A stretch of DNA of 5,541 bases from JAUVZF01 sp035529015 (GTDB lineage Bacteria > Planctomycetota > Phycisphaerae > FEN-1346), in assembly GCA_035529015.1 (NCBI GenBank), contig DATKXP010000690.1, positions 1 through 5,541 of the forward strand. Direction: 5' to 3'. Numbering within the stretch: the first letter of the stretch is position 1; each line of letters begins with the position of its first letter. The translations under genes were made by a program, and so were the position numbers. Under the pieces are notes generated by a model that saw nothing but the letters and a program-made list of their open reading frames with translations, ran no database searches and was not told where the DNA came from. Positions 1 to 5,541 of the stretch are shown here, piece after piece.

Positions 1-669
1 AGGGGCTTCCTGGTCGCGGGTGAGCCGGCCGCCGACCATCCGGACCGTGCGGTGCGCGTACCCGGCGGCCCGCGGGTCGTGGGTGACAAGAAGGACCGCC
101 CCGCCGGCGGCGGCGAACTCCCCGAGGTACCCAAGCACCCGTTCGGCGCTGGCGCCGTCGAGGTTGCCGGTCGGCTCGTCGGCCAGGATGACCTTGGGCC
201 GGTTCAGAAGCGCCCGGGCAAGGGCCACCCTCTGCCGCTCGCCCGTACTGAGTTCCGCCGGCACGTGATCCGTCCGGTCGGCGAGACCGAAATGGTCGAT
301 GAGGTGGCGTGCCCGTTCGCCCGCGCCGGCCGCCCCCTTGGCCAGCGACGGCGCAAGCACGTTATCCAGAACCGTCAGGTACGGCACGAGGTGAAACTGC
401 TGGAACACAAAGCCGACGCACTCGCTCCGCCACCGCGCCCGGTCCTCCGGCGACAGGGCGTACGGATCGCTTCCGTCGAGCGTCACGCGGCCGCTGCCGG
501 GCCGGAGCAACCCGCCGGCCACCAGCAGCAACGTCGTCTTGCCGCACCCGCTCGGGCCCTGGACCGCCACAAACTCCCCGTCCCCGGCATCGAGGGAGCA
601 GTCCTCGAGCGCCCGGACTTCCTTCGCGGGGCCGCGGTAGACCTTCGTCACGTTCTCAAGGTGCAGCAC
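1..669 (-). CDS. ABC transporter ATP-binding protein, LolD/MacB type (3' end beyond window)
   Basis: This is the ATPase subunit expected to power the FtsX/MacB-like permease encoded just upstream; it would act on the cytoplasmic face of the membrane. I read 223 codons with no stop before the window edge. All ABC motifs are present in order: Walker A GPSGCGKT (residues 38-45, Lys44), Q-loop FQQF (89-92), signature LSTGE (140-144), Walker B VILADEP (160-166, Glu165), D-loop GNLD (168-171) and H-loop THD (His197). The family is usually about 220-240 residues, so only a few residues should be missing. The start is GTG at 669-667: there is no useful in-frame ATG, GAGGAG lies 9 nt upstream, and the residues after it (MLHLENVTKVY) match a normal family N-terminus. 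The start is 6 bp after the permease stop, indicating translational coupling. The signature has Thr where LSGGQ-type motifs have the first Gly. The substrate cannot be told from the ATPase. Confidence 0.93.
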   Translation of the reverse strand, partial: MLHLENVTKVYRGPAKEVRALEDCSLDAGDGEFVAVQGPSGCGKTTLLLVAGGLLRPGSGRVTLDGSDPYALSPEDRARWRSECVGFVFQQFHLVPYLTVLDNVLAPSLAKGAAGAGERARHLIDHFGLADRTDHVPAELSTGERQRVALARALLNRPKVILADEPTGNLDGASAERVLGYLGEFAAAGGAVLLVTHDPRAAGYAHRTVRMVGGRLTRDQEAP

Positions 670-675
670 GGAGGC

Positions 676-1974
676 TCACTCCTCACGCAGCACGGTGGCA
701 GGATCCTGTTGAGCCGCCATCATCGCGGGGACCAGGCTCGCCAGGGCCGAAAGCAGCGGCGCCAGCACCAGCGCCGCAAGCAACACGAGCGGGGCAAACA
801 GCGCCGCCGCACCCACCGCCTTGGCGCCGAGCGCCTCGCCGCCCGCTTCCCGCGCATCCCACGCCACCGCAACCGCAAAACCGACGGCGTAGCCGACCAC
901 GGCCCCGATCAGACCCACGAGCAGCGCCCGGATCAGAAAGATCGAGACGATCCGCCCCGCCCGCACGCCCATGGCGCGCAGGATGCCGATCTCGGTCCGG
1001 CGGCGGCGGACGTTCCCCAGCGCCAACAGCCCGACCCATACGACGCACCCGAGGACCACGGGCAGGATGACCCACTTCTCCAGCGCGTCGCGTTCGGCAC
1101 CGAGGCTTTCGCGGCCGGCCTTCTCCAGACCCACGAACTGGTCGGCCCGGTTGCCGGCGGCGGTCCGCGTGGCGCGGCGGATGGCGGCCTCGCGCTTCAA
1201 CTCAACGACCTGCGTGTCTTTCAATACGGACGTAATCTGCTCCGATACCCCACCGGGCACCTCGGTGACACACAGACACCCCAGGGCCAGAATCGCGTTG
1301 ATGCGGCCCGGCTTGCCGAGCAGTTCCTGGGCTTCGGCCAGGTCGATCCAGGCCGTGGCGTCGTCCTCGTTGCCCCGCGGCTCGTGGATCTTGCCGATGG
1401 TAAACGTTTTGCCGAGGAGTTTGACTTCCTTGCCGACCTCCAGGTTTGCCTTCTGCGCCAGCACACTTCCGAGGACCATGGTGCCCTTGGGCACGGCGGC
1501 AATCATGGGTTTCTTGGGGTTGAGGTGGGTCTGCGGCACCTCGCCGCGAGTGCCGATGAGAATGATCGGCTCGTCTTGCTCGGGCCAGACAACCCGCTCC
1601 TGGAGGCTTGGCAGCAGGTGCCGGACCATCAGCGTTTTCGACGCGACCAATTTCTCGGCATAGGTATCCGGCATCAGTTTCGAGGCCCGGCCCTGTGCAT
1701 AGAATTCGCCCAGGCCCTGGTCCTTGTGGAGGATCAGGACGTTGTAGCCGAGTTCGAGCATCAGGCGGCGGGCATCGTCCTTCAGGCTGGCCCCGATGTC
1801 CTGGGTGCGTGCCTTCAGGTCCTCGCCAATCCCCTCGGCCCGAACATCGTAGCCGCTCAGGACCGTCCGCACCGCCACCACGCCTCCCACGGCCACAAGC
1901 ACCGCGAACGCGCCGAGGGCGAAGTTCAGCCGCCGGTACCCGATCTCTTTCGCAACCAGTCGCCAGACGGTCAT
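676..1974 (-). CDS. FtsX/MacB-family ABC transporter permease
   Basis: This inner-membrane permease of the MacB/LolCE/FtsX type is 432 residues long. Topology read from the sequence: TM1 at about 17-38, a large extracytoplasmic domain at about 40-250 (MacB periplasmic core type), a charged, possibly coiled stretch at 255-300, then three C-terminal TM segments at about 301-321, 344-372 and 390-415. Family hallmarks are the cytoplasmic loop RRRRTEIGILRAMGVRAG (323-340) after TM2 and the tail DPATVLREE. MacB-type permeases usually work as dimers with two ATPases and move or release substrates by mechanotransmission rather than through a channel; that is family knowledge. I chose ATG 1974 (MTVWRLVAKE), 1 bp after the stop of the upstream gene. 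An in-frame ATG at 2010 would overlap that gene and add a charged, unlikely leader. A Cys-Leu-Cys pair (C233, C235) sits in the extracytoplasmic domain. The substrate is unknown. Confidence 0.92.
   Translation of the reverse strand: MTVWRLVAKEIGYRRLNFALGAFAVLVAVGGVVAVRTVLSGYDVRAEGIGEDLKARTQDIGASLKDDARRLMLELGYNVLILHKDQGLGEFYAQGRASKLMPDTYAEKLVASKTLMVRHLLPSLQERVVWPEQDEPIILIGTRGEVPQTHLNPKKPMIAAVPKGTMVLGSVLAQKANLEVGKEVKLLGKTFTIGKIHEPRGNEDDATAWIDLAEAQELLGKPGRINAILALGCLCVTEVPGGVSEQITSVLKDTQVVELKREAAIRRATRTAAGNRADQFVGLEKAGRESLGAERDALEKWVILPVVLGCVVWVGLLALGNVRRRRTEIGILRAMGVRAGRIVSIFLIRALLVGLIGAVVGYAVGFAVAVAWDAREAGGEALGAKAVGAAALFAPLVLLAALVLAPLLSALASLVPAMMAAQQDPATVLREE
679..684 (-). promoter_or_regulatory. 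Shine-Dalgarno for the ABC ATPase GTG start
   Basis: GAGGAG on the minus strand, 9 nt before the GTG at 669. It lies inside the last codons of the permease gene. This site decides the non-ATG start of the ATPase gene. Confidence 0.7.
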
Positions 1975-1975
1975 G

Positions 1976-3148
1976 TCAGCCCGCTCGCGCTCTCTGCCGC
2001 TTCCACACAATCAGGGAAACGATCGCAATCACGATCAGCCCGGCTACCACGCTGAACACCAGCATGTGCGTGAACCCAATCGGGCCAGTGAACCCAATCC
2101 TGCTTATCATCCCGAACAACGTCCTGCGCACTTTCTGCGGCTCTTGCGGCTGCTGGTCCTGGTTCTGCGCATCCTTGAATGCGGCCAGGCCCGTCAGCGG
2201 CGGGGGCGTGACTTCGGGAATCGCCGACTCCTCGCCCGCCAGCGCGGCGTCCCAGTCCACCGTGAAGAACATGTCCACGCCGGGGTTCTGGTACTTCACC
2301 GTGCACGAGCACGGGCCCGCCAGGAAGAAGCCGATCTCCTCCAGGTTCTCCTTGTTGATCCCCTTTCCGACCAGGGCACACAGCGCCCGCCCCCGCCCGA
2401 AAAGGGGGAAGACCATCGTTTCTTTCAGGTCGCGCAGGTCCGGCTCGGTCCCCAGGAGCATGTTGACGAAGACGCCCTCGGCCGGGTCGTCGCGCTTCAG
2501 GCGAAGGACCGAGAACTTGAGGGTCAGTTGCGGGGGGCCCTCCGAGTCGTAGACGGGGTCGTCCCAGAAGCCGCCCGGCGGCGCGGGCAGTTCGATCGCC
2601 TCCTGGAGTTCCTTCAGTTGGGCCTCCACCAGCCGCGCTGCCGCATCGTCCTGTTTGGCGTTGCCGCTCTCAAGCAGAACGAAGACGGCCGAATCGCTTT
2701 CCAGGAGCCGGCGGGCCACCTGCCGCCGCGCGGGTGAGTCGAGCACCTGCGTCACGGCCTCGTCCGTCAGCGGCCCCGACCACACGTTGATGGGAATGCC
2801 GTAAAACTCGGGGAACCGCACGACCAGGTGCGGCAGCGTGGCGGAGGCGTGTTCCTGCCAGATCTTCGCGACGGCCTCGTTCATCTCGCCCGACACGTCA
2901 ATCACGCCCAGGCGGGCCACACCACCGTACGTGTTGGCGGCCGTCTCCTCCTTCAGCCGCTCCACCGTCTTCGACGCCGCATCGGGAAGCGGACCCCGGT
3001 GGAAAACGAGGATCGTATAGGGTTCAGCCGGCCACCGCTCCAGGGCATACCGGAACACCGGGACGGAGCAGGCCCAGACCGTCGCCGCCGCCAGAACGCC
3101 CAAGGCCAACGCGCCCCAGAACGCGGGGTTCGCCAATCGATTGCGCAT
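1976..3148 (-). CDS. Bitopic membrane protein of unknown function, ABC-transporter partner
   Basis: I recognise no characterised family. From ATG 3148 the product has 390 residues: a short basic N-terminus (MRNR), a TM segment at about 9-31, a large extracytoplasmic region at about 32-360, a second TM at about 362-381 and a basic tail (WKRQRARAG). This gives an N-in/C-in topology. The ectodomain begins with a strand-like YTILVFHRGP, and a similar stretch recurs later (AVFVLLESG followed by a helix rich in Ala and Leu). With the TLPHLVVRFPE segment this suggests tandem thioredoxin-like folds, but there is no CxxC. A Cys-Ser-Cys pair (C280-C282) lies before a QNPGVDMFFTVDWDA stretch. From memory, similar proteins sit beside such permeases in planctomycete genomes. 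It is first in the operon, 1 bp before the permease, so it is probably a subunit or substrate receptor of that transporter. A GTG at 3163 is an alternative start. An in-frame ATG at 3244 lies upstream of the likely promoter and is disfavoured. Confidence 0.85.
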   Translation of the reverse strand: MRNRLANPAFWGALALGVLAAATVWACSVPVFRYALERWPAEPYTILVFHRGPLPDAASKTVERLKEETAANTYGGVARLGVIDVSGEMNEAVAKIWQEHASATLPHLVVRFPEFYGIPINVWSGPLTDEAVTQVLDSPARRQVARRLLESDSAVFVLLESGNAKQDDAAARLVEAQLKELQEAIELPAPPGGFWDDPVYDSEGPPQLTLKFSVLRLKRDDPAEGVFVNMLLGTEPDLRDLKETMVFPLFGRGRALCALVGKGINKENLEEIGFFLAGPCSCTVKYQNPGVDMFFTVDWDAALAGEESAIPEVTPPPLTGLAAFKDAQNQDQQPQEPQKVRRTLFGMISRIGFTGPIGFTHMLVFSVVAGLIVIAIVSLIVWKRQRARAG

Positions 3149-3189
3149 CAGTAACCCATCCACAGGATCCCCCCACGACAGAGCGCCCA

Positions 3190-3218
3190 AGTATACGCTA
3201 ATCCCGGCGGATTTTGAA
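3190..3218 (-). promoter_or_regulatory. Sigma70-like promoter of the ABC transporter operon
   Basis: On the minus strand, -35 TTCAAA (3218-3213, 4/6 to consensus), a 17-bp spacer and -10 TATACT (3195-3190, 5/6). Transcription would start near 3183, giving a leader of about 35 nt to ATG 3148. The site sits in an AT-richer patch of a GC-rich region. It supports the 3148 (or GTG 3163) start over 3244. It is predicted by eye only. Confidence 0.55.
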
Positions 3219-3459
3219 CCCCCTTCCGCGTCCGGCAGGCTCACCGAAATCCGGCGCTACGTCCGCCCGGCACGATTGGAGCCAGTCACCCCGTACGCGG
3301 TTAGGGTGCCCCGGTCCCTGGCGCCGTGCCGGAGGAACTCGCGCCACGCGCCTCGTCCGCTCCGGCGACATGCCCCACAACAGGCGAAAAGGCCGAAATG
3401 ACGGCCGACGAGATACCGGCTTCCATTGCCGTCCGAATGGCATAATCTGGAAACAATTA

Positions 3460-3483
3460 CGGAAATAAGGCTTGCAATTTCCG
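3460..3483. promoter_or_regulatory. Inverted repeat, candidate operator over the gdhA -35 box
   Basis: Perfect 7-bp arms CGGAAAT (3460-3466) and ATTTCCG (3477-3483) flank a 10-bp centre that contains most of the -35 hexamer. A dimeric repressor bound here would block RNA polymerase. The half-sites contain GGAA and TTCC, as in the NrpR operator GGAA-N6-TTCC known from Methanococcus, but here the tetramers are 14 bp apart instead of 6. The NrpR-like gene downstream makes it a natural candidate site. No binding is shown by the sequence. Confidence 0.5.
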
Positions 3484-3500
3484 CGTTAAGGCCCTATAGT
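3472..3500 (+). promoter_or_regulatory. Sigma70-like promoter of gdhA
   Basis: -35 TTGCAA (3472-3477, 4/6 to consensus), a 17-bp spacer and -10 TATAGT (3495-3500, 5/6). The expected start near 3507 gives a leader of about 67 nt. AT-rich sequence lies just upstream (3441-3468). The leader contains a small CAGCC-N5-GGCTG hairpin (3531-3545) and an A/G-rich ribosome-binding region (AAAGGG at 3561-3566) before ATG 3574. Confidence 0.6.
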
Positions 3501-3573
3501 GTTACCGTGATGGACTCCTCGGAACGGCTTCAGCCACACGGGCTGTTGAACACGAAACGGAAAGGGCAGGACT

Positions 3574-4914
3574 ATGTCACAGGCGTTTGTGGACCAGATC
3601 ATGGAGACGGTGGAGGCCCGCAACCCCGGCGAAAGCGAATTCCACCAGGCCGTCCGCGAGGTGGCCGAGTCGGTCACCCCGGTCATCGACAAGCACCCCG
3701 AGTTCGCCCGGATGAAGATCTTCGAGCGGATGGTCGAGCCCGACCGCCAGATCCTCTTCCGCGTCCCCTGGATGGACGATAACGGCGGGGTGCAGGTCAA
3801 TCGCGGCTTTCGCGTCGAGTTCAGCAAGGCCATCGGACCGTACAAGGGCGGCCTGCGGTTTCACCCGTCGGTGTACCTGGGGATCATCAAGTTTCTGGGC
3901 TTCGAGCAGGTTTTCAAGAACGCCCTGACCACGACGCCGATCGGCGGCGGCAAGGGCGGCAGCGACTTCAACCCCAAAGGCAAGAGCGACGCCGAAGTCA
4001 TGCGCTTCTGCCAATCGTTCATGAGCGAACTGTTCCGCCACATCGGGCCCGACACCGACGTCCCCGCCGGCGACATCGGCGTCGGCGGACGCGAAATCGG
4101 CTTCCTCTTCGGACAGTACGCGAAACTCACGAACACCTACACCGGCGTCCTGACCGGCAAGGGACTCGAGTGGGGCGGGTCGCTCGTGAGGACCGAGGCC
4201 ACCGGCTACGGCCTCACCTACTTCGTCTCGCGAATCCTTCAGGACAAGGGCAAGGACTGGAAGGGACTCGACGTCGTCATCTCCGGCTCGGGCAACGTCG
4301 CCATCTACGCCTGCGAGAAGGTCCAGCAGTTGGGCGGCAACGTCATCGCCCTGTCCGACTCGAGCGGCTACATCGTGGACCATGAAGGCATCAAACTCGA
4401 CACCGTCAAGCGGATCAAGGAAGTGGAGCGCGGCCGCATCAAGGACTACGCCGCCGAGCACGCCTCGGCCGAGTACCACGAGGGCTGGCACGGCATCTGG
4501 ACGGTTCCGTGCCAGGTGGCGTTGCCGTCGGCCACGCAGAACGAGATCGACGAGACGGCCGCCAAGACGCTCGCCACGGGCGGCTGCATCGCCGTCGGCG
4601 AAGGCGCCAACATGCCTTCGACGCCCGAAGCCGTGAAGGTCTTCCAGGATGCCGGCGTCGGTTTCGGCCCGGCGAAGGCCGCCAACGCGGGCGGCGTGGC
4701 CACCAGCGCCCTGGAGATGTCCCAGAACTCCATGCGCCTCAGTTGGACCTTCGACGAAGTCGATCAGCGCCTCCACACCATCATGGACGCCATCTACGAC
4801 CAGTGCGTCGAGGCCGCCAGGACGTACGGCAAGAAGGGCGACCTGGTCGCCGGTGCCAACATCGCCGGGTTCCTCAAGGTCGCCAGGGCGATGATGGCCC
4901 AAGGCCTGGTCTAA
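3574..4914 (+). CDS. gdhA: NADP-specific glutamate dehydrogenase
   Basis: This cytoplasmic enzyme catalyses reductive amination of 2-oxoglutarate with ammonium and NADPH to glutamate. The product is 446 residues, close to the roughly 447 of the E. coli hexameric enzyme, and looks complete. Visible landmarks: substrate-binding PYKGGLRFHPSV with Lys91; GGGKGG with catalytic Lys127, followed by SDFNPKGKSD; PAGDIGVGGREIG with catalytic Asp167; the RTEATGYG entry to the nucleotide domain (206-213); the Rossmann glycine motif SGSGNVA (237-243); and SDSSG (261-265) at the end of the next strand, where an acidic residue would favour NAD. The Ser-rich loop matches biosynthetic NADP enzymes. ATG 3574 follows AAAGGG at suitable spacing and gives the usual N-terminus. 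It has its own promoter and a candidate operator, and an NrpR-like regulator gene follows 79 bp downstream, both consistent with control by nitrogen status. Confidence 0.97.
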   Translation: MSQAFVDQIMETVEARNPGESEFHQAVREVAESVTPVIDKHPEFARMKIFERMVEPDRQILFRVPWMDDNGGVQVNRGFRVEFSKAIGPYKGGLRFHPSVYLGIIKFLGFEQVFKNALTTTPIGGGKGGSDFNPKGKSDAEVMRFCQSFMSELFRHIGPDTDVPAGDIGVGGREIGFLFGQYAKLTNTYTGVLTGKGLEWGGSLVRTEATGYGLTYFVSRILQDKGKDWKGLDVVISGSGNVAIYACEKVQQLGGNVIALSDSSGYIVDHEGIKLDTVKRIKEVERGRIKDYAAEHASAEYHEGWHGIWTVPCQVALPSATQNEIDETAAKTLATGGCIAVGEGANMPSTPEAVKVFQDAGVGFGPAKAANAGGVATSALEMSQNSMRLSWTFDEVDQRLHTIMDAIYDQCVEAARTYGKKGDLVAGANIAGFLKVARAMMAQGLV

Positions 4915-4933
4915 GCGGCCTGACGTAAGTCTT

Positions 4934-4961
4934 GCGCGGCGGGCGGTCTTGCCCGCCGCGC
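4934..4961 (+). terminator. Strong GC hairpin between gdhA and the nrpR-like gene
   Basis: Perfect 11-bp arms (GCGCGGCGGGC at 4934-4944, GCCCGCCGCGC at 4951-4961) enclose a GGTCTT loop, starting 20 nt after the gdhA stop. No run of T follows, so it is not a canonical intrinsic terminator. It could attenuate read-through into the next gene, protect the gdhA 3' end, or be a dispersed palindromic repeat. Confidence 0.5.
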
Positions 4962-4982
4962 GACAGAGGCGCCACGCTGCCC

Positions 4983-4987
4983 GGGAG
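4983..4987 (+). promoter_or_regulatory. Shine-Dalgarno of the nrpR-like gene
   Basis: GGGAG, 6 nt before ATG 4994. It supports this start, which also gives a family-like N-terminus. Confidence 0.6.
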
Positions 4988-4993
4988 CCTGCC

Positions 4994-5541
4994 ATGTCCA
5001 AGGACCGCCGACCGATCATTACCGCCATCCTGCGGGCCCTCGACGAGGCCGGCCGCCCCGCCGGAAGCACTCGCATCGCCCGGGCCCTGCGGGCCTCCGG
5101 CATCGACTTGGCGCAGCGCATGGTCCGCAACTACCTGGCCATGACCGATGCCGAGGGCATGACCGTCAACCTCGGCCGCGGCGGAAGAAAGTTGACCGAA
5201 CGCGGTCGCCAGGAACTTGCCGCTGCCGGCGCCATCGACAAGGTCGGCTTCATCGACGCGCGCGGCGAAGAACTGGCGTACCAGATGACCTTCAACCCGC
5301 GGCGGCGGCGCGGCACGGTCGTCCTGAACCTCTCGACGGTGCCGAAGGCCCGCCTCGAAGACGCCCGCCGCATCGTCGCCCTCGTCCTGAAGGCACACCT
5401 CGGAATGGGACAGATCGGCATCCTCGACCCAGGCGGCACGGTGGCCGCCGGCCCCCCCTCCTCCGACGGCGACGCCGTCATCGGCACCGTCTGCGCCCTG
5501 ACCCTCAACGGCCTGCTCGCTGCCGCAGGCGTGCCGGTCGT
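4994..5541 (+). CDS. nrpR: NrpR-like transcriptional regulator (3' end beyond window)
   Basis: The first 182 codons are open to the window edge. Residues about 5-72 form a winged-helix DNA-binding domain of the type found at the NrpR N-terminus: helix IITAILRALDEAGRP, then STRIARALRASGIDL, a probable recognition helix around QRMVRNYLAMTD (41-52), and a wing ending in GRGGRKLTERGRQEL (61-75). From about residue 80 the NrpR (DUF128) effector domain begins: IDKVGFIDARGEELAYQMTF, GTVVLNLS (107-114), and VIGTVCALTLNGLLAAAGVPV (162-182), a highly characteristic stretch. In methanogens NrpR represses nif, glnA and related genes and is released by 2-oxoglutarate. No separate promoter is obvious in the 79-bp gap, so expression by read-through from gdhA is likely. 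Whether it has one or two effector domains lies outside the window. Family assignment is firm by motif; the regulatory role in this organism is inferred. Confidence 0.88.
   Translation, partial: MSKDRRPIITAILRALDEAGRPAGSTRIARALRASGIDLAQRMVRNYLAMTDAEGMTVNLGRGGRKLTERGRQELAAAGAIDKVGFIDARGEELAYQMTFNPRRRRGTVVLNLSTVPKARLEDARRIVALVLKAHLGMGQIGILDPGGTVAAGPPSSDGDAVIGTVCALTLNGLLAAAGVPV

Larger units (their letters stand above)
3149..3573. other. Divergent intergenic region
   Basis: About 425 bp separates the left-reading transporter operon from right-reading gdhA. It holds a promoter at each end and an inverted repeat over the gdhA -35 box. The middle, about 3220-3420, is GC-rich; I see no convincing gene, tRNA or small RNA there. 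A 5-bp stem (GGCCG 3391-3395, CGGCC 3402-3406) is followed on the minus strand by four Ts and could be a very weak leftward terminator. From 3420 onward the sequence becomes clearly more AT-rich, as expected for a promoter zone. Confidence 0.7.

Noticed and set aside
52..2055. A 667-codon open frame on the plus strand opposite the ABC permease and ATPase genes
   Set aside because: It is antisense to two genes with unmistakable ABC motifs. Its product is rich in Arg, His and Gln with no recognisable domain, as expected of a GC-rich antisense frame.
3063..3077. A lipobox-like Ala-Cys (C27) in the N-terminal hydrophobic segment of the unknown membrane protein
   Set aside because: The residues before Cys are V-W-A; Trp at -2 does not fit the lipoprotein signal consensus, and a second TM anchors the C-terminus anyway.
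3149..3244. Extension of the first transporter-operon gene to an upstream ATG at 3244
   Set aside because: This would place the start upstream of a good promoter (3218-3190) and bury the N-terminal TM segment behind 32 uncharacteristic residues.
3387..3406. Leftward hairpin GGCCG-N6-CGGCC followed by four Ts on the minus strand
   Set aside because: A 5-bp stem and a short T run are too weak to call as a terminator, and no leftward gene ends there.
3423..3440. CCATT-N8-AATGG inverted repeat upstream of the gdhA promoter
   Set aside because: The arms are only 5 bp, the repeat is not centred on any promoter element, and chance is likely.
3420..3573. NtrC/sigma54-type control of gdhA
   Set aside because: I see no -24/-12 GG/GC element with the right spacing and no NtrC-like palindrome; the sigma70-like promoter explains the region better.
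3510..3782. Possible leaderless or leader ORF starting at ATG 3510, only a few bases from the predicted gdhA transcription start
   Set aside because: It has no ribosome-binding site, overlaps gdhA out of frame for over 200 bases, and becomes a Pro/Arg/Gly-rich shadow there.
3577..5130. A 517-codon open frame on the minus strand opposite gdhA
   Set aside because: Long antisense frames opposite GDH genes are a known artefact of biased codon use in GC-rich DNA. The product is low-complexity (Asp, Val, Gly, Leu, Ala) and runs through the hairpin and into the nrpR-like gene.

Overview
The window is GC-rich DNA, dense with genes, from a bacterium. Its gene content points to the Planctomycetota or a wider PVC-type lineage. 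The permease and the membrane protein encoded beside it resemble, from memory, a set that is common in planctomycete genomes. This assignment is inference; no rRNA or other marker gene is present. All five genes run outward from one intergenic region at about 3149-3573. Two of them, at the window edges, are incomplete.

Left arm (minus strand, 3148 down to 1): three tightly packed genes read leftward. They encode (i) a bitopic membrane protein of unknown function with a large extracytoplasmic, possibly thioredoxin-like region, (ii) an FtsX/MacB-type ABC permease, and (iii) a LolD/MacB-type ABC ATPase with a GTG start that runs off the left edge. The gaps are 1 bp and 6 bp, so this is almost certainly one operon encoding one membrane complex. 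A good sigma70-like promoter (TTCAAA-17-TATACT, minus strand) lies about 40 bp before the first gene.

Right arm (plus strand, 3574 to the end): a complete NADP-type glutamate dehydrogenase gene (gdhA) is followed, after 79 bp containing a strong GC hairpin, by the 5' part of a gene whose product closely resembles NrpR. NrpR is the 2-oxoglutarate-responsive repressor of nitrogen assimilation known from methanogenic archaea. The visible part has a winged-helix domain followed by the start of an NrpR (DUF128) effector domain. The gdhA promoter (TTGCAA-17-TATAGT) is overlapped at its -35 box by a perfect inverted repeat, CGGAAAT-N10-ATTTCCG. Its half-sites contain the GGAA/TTCC of the methanococcal NrpR operator, with wider spacing.

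The most interesting reading is a bacterial nitrogen-control module. GDH consumes 2-oxoglutarate and ammonium; the regulator encoded beside it belongs to a family that senses 2-oxoglutarate and may act on the palindrome at the gdhA promoter. This is a testable inference, not something the sequence proves.
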